Assembly (NCBI GenBank): GCA_001179505.1
Contig: CDMY01000307.1
Span: 1-26,729, forward strand
Direction: 5' to 3'
Source of the DNA: Vitrella brassicaformis
Taxonomy: Eukaryota; Sar; Vitrellaceae
DNA length: 26,729 nt
Shown here: positions 1 through 10,736 of the stretch, piece after piece
Layout of the letters: every line of letters starts with the position of its first letter
Position numbering within the stretch: the stretch's first letter is position 1
The notes under the pieces: generated by a model
Database searches by the model: none
What the model saw: the letters and a program-made list of their open reading frames with translations, nothing else
What the model was told of the DNA's origin: nothing
Translations under genes and position numbers: made by a program

Positions 1-17
1 CGCTGTGTGTGTTGCAG

Positions 18-713
18 GTACGGTCATCGTGCGGGCGACAGCAGCAAGCGGCCCGAGCTGGCCTGGGTCTATGTCGGCAGCCACAATCTCAGCAAAGTGA
101 GTGAGCCGACAAACAGTGACACATCTGTGGTTCCTCTCTCACCATCCTCGTGTGTGTTGTGTGCCACACATATGCAGGCGGCGTGGGGCGAGCTGCAGGA
201 AAACGACTCGAAGCTGTCCATCCGGTCATATGAGCTGGGCATCCTCATCTCACCACACACACTCCGCGGCCGCACCCCGCCCCCACCACACACCACCCCC
301 CACACACAGCTGGCCGGCTCATCGTCATCCAGCAGCAGCAGCGGTGCCGCCACACAGATGCGGTCATTCATGTGGCGCAAACGCGATGACACAGGTCGGA
401 CGACACAGACAGACAGGACACATGCAGCCCATATCCACGCGTCTTGTGTGGGTGATGGGCTGTGTGCACTGCAGGGTCCTCTCCCCTGCCCCGCCTCTAC
501 GCGGCCACTTCTCGGTGCCCGAGCGGTCCACCTGATGTGCCGCTGATCGGTGTGCCTCTGCCCTATCCCCTGCCGCCGGTGCCCTACAGCAATCGTGACG
601 TGGTGTGGACGACAGACGGCATTCACGCTGGGCCGGACAGGCTTGGCAAGGAGGCAGGTGGTGACGGCGCGAGCAAGACTGTTCAGAGCAGTTCCTCGCG
701 GGCTGACTTCTGA
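18..713 (+). CDS. TDP1: Tyrosyl-DNA phosphodiesterase 1, C-terminal part (5' end outside the window)
   Basis: Tdp1 hydrolyses the phosphodiester link between DNA 3' ends and a stalled topoisomerase I tyrosine, in the nucleus. Three exons are visible: 18-96, 178-394 and 475-713. Introns are 81 and 80 nt with GT..AG ends, and phases match. The first junction joins VGSHNLSK to AAWGEL, giving the family's second HKN-type motif (human version has SANLSKAAWG); the Asn is visible, but the His and Lys of the motif must lie upstream. IRSYELGILISP and PLPYPLPPVPYSNRD with a following Trp are also family hallmarks near the C terminus. A Ser/His/Pro-rich loop (about 250-360) sits between them. The last 40 or so residues after the Trp are not typical of the family. 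The stop is TGA at 711-713. Identity is secure; exon ends are inferred. Confidence 0.9.
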
Positions 714-784
714 TGTGGTGTGAGTGGGAAGTCGGAGGTGTAGTCTGTGGATCGGTGTACATGCACTACACGATAGACGTCTCA

Positions 785-803
785 TCGATGCGTTGCGCAT
801 CGA
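785..803. other. Perfect 8-bp hairpin in the TDP1 3' flank
   Basis: TCGATGCG and CGCATCGA are separated by TTG, so the transcript could fold into an 8-bp stem with a 3-nt loop about 70 nt after the TDP1 stop. No U-run follows. It may be a 3'UTR structure or chance. The rest of 714-992 holds nothing else I can name. Confidence 0.3.
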
Positions 804-992
804 CTGGACCTCATACTGCACGCAAAGATACTGCTCGAATGATGTCAACAAACACGAAGGCGTGCACGATTGACAGAGATACCCAAGACTCATACACCTC
901 AGGATATGGGTGCCGCCCCACGCGGAATGGAAAGAATCCTGGTCGGCGATCTTAGCTCGCATGAGACCTTCCCGCGATAGATCAGCAGCGCC

Positions 993-2391
993 ATGAACGG
1001 GATGAGGAAGCGGCAGAAAGGCCCGGTTGCGGCCTCAGCAGCTGCCTCCAGCGCTCCTGCCTCGGCCAATCAGCTGCCCCGTTTGTTCGACCTGCCCCAG
1101 TGCGTCGAGCGAGTCGTCTTGTTCCCTCTTTGTGGCGCTGACGGCCTCGCTCTCTTTCGGCACACATGCCCCCTCGGCGGCCAGCGTGTGTCGGAGGACT
1201 ACATCAAATCGCAAATCGACCGCCTGATGGTCACCAAGGCCATCAACAACATCGTCAGCTATCGGGTGCCGCGGCGGGTGCGGAGGGACCAGCTGCGGCC
1301 GATGGACTTCCTGCTGCGGCTGCTGGTACACACATGGACGCACTCCGACTCTCATTCCATCTCTTGCGTCTATCGCTCCTTGGCGTCTGTGTGTGTCGGC
1401 AGTATATCATCGAGAGGAGCGGCGAGTGGGCAGCGATGGTGCCAATAGTGAGGGTGGCGAAGCATCTGGGGCGGGTGGAGCGGCTGCCGATAGAGCTTAG
1501 CAGTGCTGATGTGGAGGCGGTGGGCAGCCGGGCGGTGTTTGAGGGGCGGTGTGAGGCGATGCGGCAGCTGTCACTCATCCAGCGCCATCTCATTATGAGG
1601 CTCGAGCGCGATGACAACGGTGAGGAGCGGCTGGATGGAGATCGGCTCACCGTCCGCACCCTGCAGACGCTGCCGGCCAACAGCCCCTTCCGCGATAGAT
1701 TCGACCCGAACGACCCCGTGTGTCAGTATGACGGTAAGGGCGGGAGGGATAGATGTGGAGAGACCTATGGGTGCCTGTGTGTATATGTGTGTTTGTAGAT
1801 GCCGACTATGCTTCAGTTCGCGACGCTGTGTTGTATGAGTGAGGAAAATGAGTAGAATGACACAAACGAACTCACATAAACAGATTGGCTGCGCCGCTGT
1901 GCCATGGTGTGTCTGACCAGGATGCGCTCGGGAGCGTCGCAGGTCGCGTTCCAGTATGTCCAGCGGCCCAACAATGCCACACGGTTCAGCCGACTCGTCA
2001 GTCACACACCCACACACACACACGATTGCCTCACCAGCTGTCCCACTCACTGATTTTTACCTCCCGTTCTCTTCAGCGGTACCTCGCCACTCAGCAGCCG
2101 CCCGTGTGAGACTGCCGCACCATCAGCACACGCCACTGGAGGGTGGGAGGAGGAATCCGCGAGCGCGTGATAGTGTTGCGTGGAGACCAGCAGGGTGACA
2201 CATTCGAGGCCCACATCACCATCGACAGCTACCCCACCATTGCCCGCACCCGGCTCTGGACGACGGAGCCTCCGGTGTCGGGCAGGATGGGAGCCGCCAG
2301 GTTCCCCGAGACAGTGAGGGTGGCGAGGCAGGTCATGGGGGACGACGCAGAGGTGGCGTTCGGCAACCCGCTAGCCGTAGCCGTACACTAA
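993..2391 (+). CDS. Unrecognised protein, about 330 aa, spliced
   Basis: I do not recognise a family. The chosen start is ATG 993 (a second in-frame ATG lies at 1002). Exon 1 is 993-1325: an Ala/Ser-rich leader, then a segment with LPRLFDLPQCVERVVLFPLC that faintly resembles an F-box-like helix pair, not enough to call. Exon 2 is 1403-1733 (begins YIIERSGEW, rich in Arg/Glu/Leu helices). Exon 3 begins at 1884. The 3' half is ambiguous. Using donor 1997 and acceptor 2076 gives an in-frame TGA at 2107-2109. Using the good donor GTATGT at 1954 and acceptor CAG ending 2126 keeps one frame to TAA 2389-2391 and totals exactly 333 codons. The last part (GDTFEAHITIDSYPT and onward) has coding-like codon use, so I prefer the second model. 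Confidence 0.6.
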
Positions 2392-2866
2392 TTCATTGAG
2401 CTCTCAACTCTCTCGTGTACAGAGAGGCTTCAGGTCTGCCTGTCTGTCTGTCTGGCCATCGCCACAGTAGCAGATGGCAGGCAGGCAGGCAGGTGTGTTC
2501 GAGAGACAGACAGATAAGTTGACGGATGCATTGTGTGTGGTGTGGCTGCCTGCACGGGGTGGGGAGGGGTACTTAGTTGAATGGATTGACAGACTGCCTT
2601 CCTGCCTGTGTGCCTGTGTGTGTGTGTGTGTGAGGCGGGTTTTTTCAATGGGGAGATGCAGCACGTGGGAATCCTCCTTCTCCACACGCAGATACATTCA
2701 CGAACACCAAAGACGCCTTGTCAGCCACCATCTACCATTCAAGTGCAGCACTGCATCTTCTGATATGGTACACACAAGCGAGAGCGACATTGCCAGTGTC
2801 CTCACTGCATCATCGATAGATTGACACATTGAACAAAACCACCCCCGCCCCGCCATGCTAGGCTCT
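2392..2866. other. Intergenic region between convergent genes
   Basis: About 475 nt between the stop of the 993-2391 gene and the stop of the minus-strand BTB-kinase gene. It holds short repeats of TGTC (near 2440), GGCA/CAGG (near 2475-2490) and TG (near 2610-2630), and presumably both 3'UTRs. No convincing coding frame or RNA gene is visible. Confidence 0.5.
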
Positions 2867-5800
2867 TCACGAGTGTGTGACGTGCATTCGACTCTGCTCG
2901 ACCACTTGCAGCAAATCACCCAGACGCACGGGCTCCGCACACGCACCAACCTGCACACACACATGACCCATGTCAGGCCTCTCTCTGTGTCTGCGTACCA
3001 TCCTGACTGTCATGGCTCCCGCGGCGCAGCCGAGCTTCAAGCCGAGCTCCACAGAGCGGCCCCACACCCAGCCAAACAGAAAGCCCGCATCGAAGGCATC
3101 GCCCGCACCGGTGGCGTCCACAATCGCCTCACTCGGTAAGGACACAGCCGGGCACTGATACACACGATATGGCAAAGAACTGCACAGACAGACAGGCAGC
3201 ATAAAAGGGGAGACAGAGAGTGGCGGGGTGTGTGTGTGGATGTGTGTGCATCATCTTACCTGTCGTGTGTGTCTGGGTGTGTCTTTCGCTGTGCTGCGAT
3301 AGCGCCGCGGTCGCCCTGCTTCATGACCACCAGGGGGACGCGGCGCACGAGCCAATCGAGGGCGGCCATGCGGTCAGACACATCTGCACGCACTCATGGT
3401 GTGGCTGAGTGGTGGGTGGGATGTTGTTGTGTGTTGACTGACGGGCGTACTTGCGATGCGCGTGGCCTCGGTCTCGTTGGGGAGGAAGCAGTCGATCAGC
3501 GGCAGGACGTCATCCAGGCCGTCGAACCGATCTTAGCACACACACACACGCGCATCCATCTCTGTGTGTGTGCTCGTGTGTGTGTTGGTGTCTAGCTAAA
3601 GGCGCACCCACCGTGGGGGTCGAATGCGGTGTCCATGCTGGTCGTCATCCCAAGAGCCTTCACCTGAGCTGCATAACATGACATAGCACAGCACAGCACA
3701 GCACAGAGATACACCCACCCACACACCGACACATGTGCAATTGACAGACTAACGTACCCAGGATGGTGGGCAGCTGTGGGCGTAGTGCGTGTAGGTTGTA
3801 GACGCCCGCCAGGTGCAGGTGCCCCACCCGGCCGCCGCTCACCAAGGACACCATGTCGACGTCACTCACATCCCACGCACCTGTCGCACCGTAGTCTGTC
3901 ACAAACCTGTTGGACACAGACACACACACACATGTGTGTTGGGGTGTGTGTGTGTGCGTGCGGCTTACGCGCGATCGCCGTCGGCTGCGAGGCAGAGGCA
4001 GACTCCGGTGCTCTTCTTCTTGTCGGTGGGGCCGCACACCTCCACATTCACCTGGGCGCACTTGTCGCGCAGAATCCGGGCGAACGCATCCTCACCAAAC
4101 GCACCCTGAACACATGCACACACATGGACGGATGGATGGGTGGGTGAGGATATGGACGCGCTTGTTGTGAGTCTGTGTCCCGTACCTGCAGGAGGACCGT
4201 GTGTGCATCACACCATTTGGGCAGCTCGTCCGCTGAAGGGAAAGGCGAGTCGGCCTGCACACACGCCGAGACGAACACGTGCGGGCAGTAAGAGACATGA
4301 ACGTGTATGGGTGTCCACGACTCGTACCGAGCGTATTTGCCCGAGTGGGTCGTTGTCGATGGCCGACGGCCGCGACGACTCGACGAGCGACGACAGATGC
4401 ACCGCTGTGTTGAGTGCTGAGCCTGTGTGAGGGTGTACAGCGGTCACACACATGGATACGTCTGCCTTTGTGTATGTCTGTGTGCTTCGCCCCTTACCGC
4501 CCGGGAGGATGCGCATTGGCTGTGTGCAGGCCGTGTCGGTGCCCAACACAGGTAGCCGGGGCAGCTGAGCACACCACACACACACATGGATACCGGGTGC
4601 GCCTTCGCGCCTGCCTGCCTGCCTGCCTGTCCACCTGTGCAGCCACAATGTCTGCGCACACACACAAACACACAACACACAAAGACACGTGTGCACCCCA
4701 CGCACATTGTGTATGTGCGTGTGTGTGTCTGAATGAGCATACCGACGAAGACATCTCCCAAGCACGCGATGGCGGTGCCCTTGCCGACGGTGCCGTTGGT
4801 CTCATCTCGCGAGTGGCGGCCCTCCGACTTGCGGCGAGACGACAGATTCAGACTGCTCAGCTGACATGTACACACACACACATACAGAGAGAGAGAGAGA
4901 GCCCATTCACTTCTCGTGTCTGTCTGTCTGTCTGTCTGTCTGTGTGTCTAGGTATACGCACCATCTGAGAGCATCTGGAGAGCAGGGCTTCGAGCTTGCG
5001 CGCCGTGGGCAGCTCCGAAGGCACCACGCCCATCAGATGACGCACCTGCATCATCCACCCGTTCGCCCAGCCACTCATTGATGCGCTGAGGGATGGATGG
5101 AAACACCCGTTTGTGTGCAGACCAAGCAGCGTACCACACTCAGCCATGCGGAGCAGTCCCTTTCGAGCAGGCCTTCCTCCTCCAACACACTTGAGCATAT
5201 GTCCTGTGCACTCACACAGACAGACAGGCACATAAGCAGCATGGCGATCTCTCATTCTGCCTGTGTGGCTTCCTGACTGCTCGGCTCACCACGACGGTTT
5301 CCATGCCCAGGACGGCCCCCACACAGAGAACGCCGCGCACATTCTCCGCACACACGCCACTCTGCAGCGATTGACACTCACACACACACGCATACACAGA
5401 CGAAGACTTACACACATATTCAGACACAGGCAGGCAGGCTTACCCGTTCTTCTGAAGAGCTCTCCAGCGCCGCATACCCCACGCCGATGGCAGCCTGCAA
5501 CGCGGTCTCGTCTGCGTATTTGGCCACTTGATCGAGCAGCGCTGTCAAGTCCATCTGATGCTGCTGTTGGTCCTGCTCCCGGAGCTTGTGCTCGAAGAGC
5601 GGGCTCAGTGCCGCCAGAATGACCCTGCACACAGCACACGTGCACCTGTGTTTCTTTCTGTCCGCATGAGCTCGAGTGCAGGACCGGCTGCACAGCGTAC
5701 CGATGGCAGGGCAGTGAGAGAGATCGGCACGTGATCGTGATGTCACACAAGATCCCTGTCACACACACACAGAGAGTTGTTCTCTCTCCGTGTGTCTGTC

Positions 5801-5933
5801 TGCCTGTCTGCCTGTCTGCCGTGTGTGTGTGTGTGTGTGTACCTTCTTGCTGGAACAGGGCCAGCTTGGCAGCTGGTGTCAGGGGCGACGGCCGCTGCGT
5901 CAGCGACCGACGGAGAGGCTGCGAGGTCGACAT
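2867..5933 (-). CDS. BTB/POZ domain - PfkB-family carbohydrate kinase fusion
   Basis: About 570 aa. Exons: 5843-5933, 5701-5755, 5444-5624, 5290-5361, 5135-5203, 4962-5045, 4743-4860, 4498-4564, 4328-4422, 4186-4254, 3969-4105, 3758-3906, 3612-3668, 3451-3531, 3260-3383, 2867-3179 (the last may hold a 48-nt in-frame intron). Residues about 31-175 look like a BTB/POZ fold: LCDITITCRSLSLPCHRVIL (split by an intron), ALSPLFEHKL, then ENVRGVLCVGAVLGMETVVD. Such domains dimerise and bind cullin-3. From about 215 comes a ribokinase-like kinase: IACLGDVF, PGGSALNTA (substrate/ATP signature), FLPNETEA, VMKQGD, and near 505 VDATGAGDAFDAGF with the catalytic Asp of GAGD. It should phosphorylate a sugar or nucleoside; the substrate is unknown. 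Phases agree at all junctions except exon 7 to 8 (phase 1 into phase 0). Confidence 0.83.
5821..5840. repeat. (GT)10 microsatellite in intron 1 of the BTB-kinase gene
   Basis: Twenty bases of pure GT on the plus strand, immediately next to the minus-strand 5' splice site (donor GT at 5842-5841). On the sense strand of this gene it reads (AC)n right after the donor. Confidence 0.8.
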
Positions 5934-6116
5934 CTGACAGCGATGCTGTGACCCACCTGATGTGGACAGGGGAAGGAGATTAACGCGAGATCTTCAGCGT
6001 TTCTGGTCAACTGACGATGACCCTGCCCTGATGCGCGCAGCTCGAGAAAGATGATCTTCCGCGAGCTTAGCAAGCGAGCCGCTTCCGTTGTTGGCCGCAC
6101 AGATCAGATGACAGAT
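5934..6116. promoter_or_regulatory. Shared divergent promoter region
   Basis: Only 183 nt separate the start codons of the minus-strand BTB-kinase gene (5933) and the plus-strand secreted-protein gene (6117; or 117 nt if its upstream in-frame ATG at 6051 is used). Both 5'UTRs and core promoters must fit here. No clear TATA box is visible. Promoter role is inferred from position only. Confidence 0.35.
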
Positions 6117-7426
6117 ATGCAGCGCCTCTCCGCCGCCCCTATGGTTTCGGTGGTGTTCCTCTCCGTATTGGCGTCGTCGGCCATCGTGGCCCTGGCAGAA
6201 ACCGTCGGAAAAGATGGTCAGATGGATGGACGCACGTGGATGGGGAATGCCATGGATGGATGGATGGTGTGTGTATGCAGCTGGACAGCTCGAGATGGCG
6301 GCCACGTGCCCCGTCGATGTTGACCTCGAGCTCTGCACGGACAAGAAAGGCAGTAAGTAACCTGACTGGGAAAGTGCTGGTGCAACCTGACTGGGAGGGA
6401 TGGATGGATGGATGGCTGCAGAGTTCATGGCCGGCATTGTGTGCAGCATGGTGGACCCGGTGAGCAAACGCAGAGCAGCACAGCCCGCTACATCAGCGGA
6501 TGGATGGATGGATGGATGGATGTCTTTGCAGTGGGAGCGCCAGATCTGGAAGCAAGAGAAGGCCGAGAATCTCGAGAAGCAGGGCGACAAAGACGCTTAT
6601 TTCAAGTGGATAGAACGACGGGCCGTGATGAAGGACGGGTAAGGGGGAGTCAATCGAATTCGCTCACTCACGGCCTTGCGGCGGGCGTGTGTTGATGTGC
6701 GTGTGCTGCTGCATTCATCCAGCAAACCTGTGTTGCTCAAGGACAAGTACCCGAAGGAGGAGTGGCAGAAAATACCGGGTATCCGAATGAAGTGCATCCA
6801 CCGCACCTACCCATCCCCCACCGATTCGCCTGTATGTGTGTATGCAGGCCCTTTTGACTTTTCCGCAGAAGGCAAGCCGAAGAAAAGCTGCTGGTAAGCG
6901 CACTACGCCGCTCAACTCGGACATTGATATGTGCGTGTGTGTGTGTGTGTGCGCGCGTGTAGGTGCAAGGAGAAGAAAATCGGAGACAAGAAAGAGACAG
7001 TTTGCGAGGTCTGGCGCATCCCTCCAGATCTGTCGCCTGCATGGGCCACACACACGACGCAGAGAACCACACGCATACAGAGAGATGTGTGTATGCGTGT
7101 GTGCAGCCGGAGGGAGCCGTAGATCAAGCTGGGTCATTCGTGCAGACCGGTAGGCAGGCGACTGTATGTATTACAGTGCAGGTGAGTCAATGGATGGGTG
7201 GATGGATTGGTGGACAGAGGAATCAGAGGTGGAGCAGTCCATCGTGCGGCAGCGGCTTCAGGCCGAGGAGGGTAAGTGAGCGTGTGTAGATGATCTGTTC
7301 ATGTGTGTGTGTGTGTGTGTGTGCCGTCCAGAGGCCAACAAGCCCGCGGACACCAAGCACACCGGCAAGCCGACCAAGACCACCAAGACGAACAAGCAGA
7401 GCACCACGCTCGAGGGGGAGCTGTAG
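6117..7426 (+). CDS. Secreted Cys-containing Lys/Glu-rich protein, unrecognised family
   Basis: Ten exons with matching phases give 218 aa: 6117-6216, 6281-6352, 6422-6459, 6532-6638, 6723-6778, 6848-6893, 6963-7008, 7107-7149, 7218-7271, 7332-7426. Residues 1-27 form a clear signal peptide (MQRLSAAPMVSVVFLSVLAS, then a small-residue cleavage zone ending VALA). An in-frame ATG at 6051 would add 22 residues before it; the signal peptide favours 6117. The mature part has spaced cysteines (ATCPVD, ELCTDKK, IVCSMVD, KKSCWCKEKK, ETVCE), a charged helix with WERQIWKQEKAENLEKQGDK, and a Lys/Thr-rich tail ending LEGEL. Introns 1-3 carry (GGAT)n tracts. Likely extracellular or in the secretory pathway. 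CxCKE followed by a later Cys also occurs in the convergent neighbour at 7855-11333. Confidence 0.75.
6498..6522. repeat. (GGAT)n intronic microsatellite
   Basis: About six GGAT units just before an acceptor of the 6117-7426 gene. Related runs lie at 6398-6415 and 6251-6266 in the two preceding introns of the same gene. Confidence 0.8.
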
Positions 7427-7854
7427 ACTGTAGAGAGAGACACACACGCATACCATACGCACCACACCAAACACATACTCCTAATCTAACCTTCTAGCTA
7501 GACGAACGCGTGGTGCACTTCAGGGTGCGTAGTAGGGACGGGTGTGCGCGTGTGCATGTGGTTTAAGTTCTTTTTGCCACCCATGAGCACACCTTGTACA
7601 GACAGTCTATCTCTTCTCTCTCTCTCCTTCTTTGGGTCTGTTTGGCTTTCTGTGAGGAGGACGGGGACTTTTTGAAGAAGAGAAGACGAAACAACAACAA
7701 GTCGGTGAAGGCAGTGTCGTCACAGCTGTCAACAAATGTAATGTTCCCACACAGTCTCCGCGTCGCATACACCCATCCACCCATCCGCACATGGACACAC
7801 ACACACGCCCACGCCCACGCCCATACACACACGCACACAGACCATTATTTTCAT
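7427..7854. other. Intergenic region between convergent genes
   Basis: About 428 nt between two facing stop codons. Contains a pyrimidine-rich stretch near 7605-7650 and (CA)n/(CCA)n tracts near 7770-7840. No supported gene. Confidence 0.5.
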
Positions 7855-9579
7855 TTAAGGCTGCTTGATCTTCACGTTCCTGCACAGGTTCACCGCCTCA
7901 CACGGCTGTAAACAGACCCTCACACAGACGAAGAGGGAGAGAAAGTGAGTGCATTGCTGCATTCATTGTCACCCGCCAGACCTTGTCGAAGAGGTGGAAC
8001 AGATTTGCATGGTGGTACTTGACGCACACGTAGTCGCAATCTGTATGTGTGTATCCAATCCACCACACACAGGGTCACAGACACGTATCCTCTCTTTCTC
8101 TCCCTGTGTGTGTGTATGGGGACCTCTGGGGGCGAATGAGGGGCTGTCCTCGTTGAGACACGTGCCAGCCGCCTGCACACACAACACCAGAAAGAGAGAG
8201 AGGGGTCGGTGGCGCGGGGTGTGCCACAGTGCATACGGGCTTCTGATCGGCGTTTCTCTGGCAGTAGCAGCACCGGAGCTTAACCGACTGCAGGTGCACC
8301 CATCAATCAAACACCCGGATGACAGCACTTTCATCGGTGTGTCCATGCAAAATGGATACCGGCGCGCGTGTGGTGGGCGAGAAGTCGGTCTGCGTCGCCT
8401 GCAGTGCAGTGCAGTGCAGTGCGCGCCACACACACACATATGCACGCAAGACCACGATGCAATGCAGCCCACACAGGCATGCCCTTACCTCATCTCGTGT
8501 CCCCTTCTGCACACAGAAAGACAGAGAGACAGACAGAGAGAGACGCCCATATGGATGGATGGATGGATGGATGGACATATAGACACACACACGGGGACGT
8601 ACTTGGTTCTCGTCATGCACGCCGAACTGGCCCGTCGCTTCGGTGTGGTGCCGCCCGTGCACCGACCTTTGCTGCAAGTCACCCTCCTGCACACAAAGAT
8701 CAGACAGACAGACATGCATGAGAGCCACATGGCGGATGAGTGTGTGTGCATATGCTCACGGATGTGTGAAGTGTTGCGTTGTACAGCCGGTGCCTGGGTG
8801 GTGGACGCCCATGCACATCGCCTACACACACGCGCGCATCCATCCATCTGTCTGTGTGTGTGCGCCTGATGAGTGTGTGTCTGCATAATGCGCACCCAGG
8901 TGCTCTTGCTTCGGCGATTTGGCCCGCCGATCGAGCTCGCCCCCTTCCTGTGTCCATCCATCCATCCCATGTCCGTATGTGCGTCGATGAGTGAGTGCGG
9001 CGGTCGGCCGTTCGTTGCGTACCGTCACTTTAGGGGCGGGCTGCTGGATCGGCTTCCCTTGTTCTTGTTGTTCTGTCTGCGTTGCTGCCGCTGCCTGCAC
9101 ACGGGACAATTGGATTGGTATAGACTCACCACTCGGAAAATGATGCAGCAGCGCAATGCCTACCATCTCGGGGTCCTTTGCTGTGATATCGTCTCCCGTC
9201 TGTGTGTGCTTGGTCTCCTGCACACACACCACACCCCCAAGCACACACACTGTCTTCTGTGTGTCTGTGAGTGAGTGAGTGAGTGAGTGGATACGTCTTA
9301 TCCACGTACCGCCTGTTTCGCGCTTGGCTTGGGTGCCTGGGGTGGCTCGTTTCCGCCTTCTTCGTCTTCTGTCTGGGTGGATGTCGATACCTGCGTTGCA
9401 TACGCACACACACACACACATGTTGCGCATCAGTGGTTTGGAGTGCTTGTACCCTCGGACGCACCTTTTTCTTCTTCTGCATACACAGCACGGCAAACAC
9501 ACCGGTCCATAGCGACCCCGCCCAATGGAGGGGTGTTATGGATCAGGCCGCAGTGAGTGCACATCTCTCCCTGACTCCC

Positions 9580-9616
<37 letters not shown>

Positions 9617-10702
9617 TGTGTAGGTGTGCATACCTTGCCGATTGAAATCCACTCAGAGGGGGCCTCTGTTGTCTCCCCTTCCTCCTCCCCTCCCGCCTCC
9701 CCTCCCGCCTCCCCTGTCTCTTTCCCTTGGTCGTTTCCCTTGTACGCAGGGGGCGAACTGCACTCATCGGCACATCACATGCCAGCACATGAACACAATC
9801 ACGTTGGTGAGGTGAGTGCTGGTTGATCACGGTGGCCATCCATCTACACACACACACTCGCTAACCTGCGCACGCACATTGGGGCAACCTGCCCTTGTGT
9901 GGACACCTGTGCGCCTGATGTGCGTGAATCGAGGGATGAGAATGCACCATGCAGGCAGCGCGGCACGTACCGACATATGCGCCGCAGAAGGCGTAGCACG
10001 TGTCTGCCGGACAGAGGCCGCTGTACATTGCACCTGACAGACAGACAGACGCACACACATGATTGCGATATCTGCTCATCTACTCGTGTGTGTGTGGTGT
10101 GTGGTGTGTACCAGCTGTTGGCTCTTTGGTCGCTGCGTAGGCGCACATGTCGCCTGATGGGCTGTGACAGCAGGCAGGCAGGCAATAGTGTTTGTGCCTG
10201 GGTGTGTGTATGTGTGTGTGTGTGTCTGCGCACCTCCTGCCCCCGCTGCTTTCTGTCTTGATCTCATTATCGGCTGTGAGCAGAGACATTCAGACGCACA
10301 GACGTGTGTGGCTGTGCTGTGTGTGGATGGACAACACCTCAGGGCTTGCCCACCGGCAGAGAGCTTGGCTGTTCCCTCTCCATCCTTCTGCACACACACA
10401 CACACACACTCATTGAGAAAGAGAGGGAGAGAGAGAGAGAGAGACAGACAGAAGTAAGGGCAGACAGACACCTTGTAGAGCACACATTGGCCCTTCGTAT
10501 ACGCAAGACAGCACTTTTCCCTGTCGGCCGGAGATACTGCACACACCGTCACACACACACACACACACGTAGAGATTCTCACACACACACACACACGCAC
10601 CCACATAGCAGTGTACCTGATGTGCAAACATAGGTCTTCACCAGGCCGTCTGTGTGCTCTTTGCACTGGCAGGCCTCCCCTGCACACGCCGCGACACATC
10701 TG

Positions 10703-10736
<34 letters not shown>

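Noticed and set aside
69-962. Long minus-strand open frame (297 codons) opposite TDP1
   Set aside because: It is a shadow of the spliced plus-strand TDP1 exons; its residues show no domain and it crosses both TDP1 introns.
5041-5100. Exon reading RINEWLGERVDD in the BTB-kinase gene
   Set aside because: It would force the next residues into a frame with poor codon use; starting the exon at 5045 gives VRHLMGVVPSELPTARKLEA in phase and a normal-length intron.
8400-8422. (GCAGT)n run as a possible CRISPR-like or mobile repeat
   Set aside because: It is a short pentanucleotide microsatellite at an intron 3' end, with no spacers or target-site duplications.
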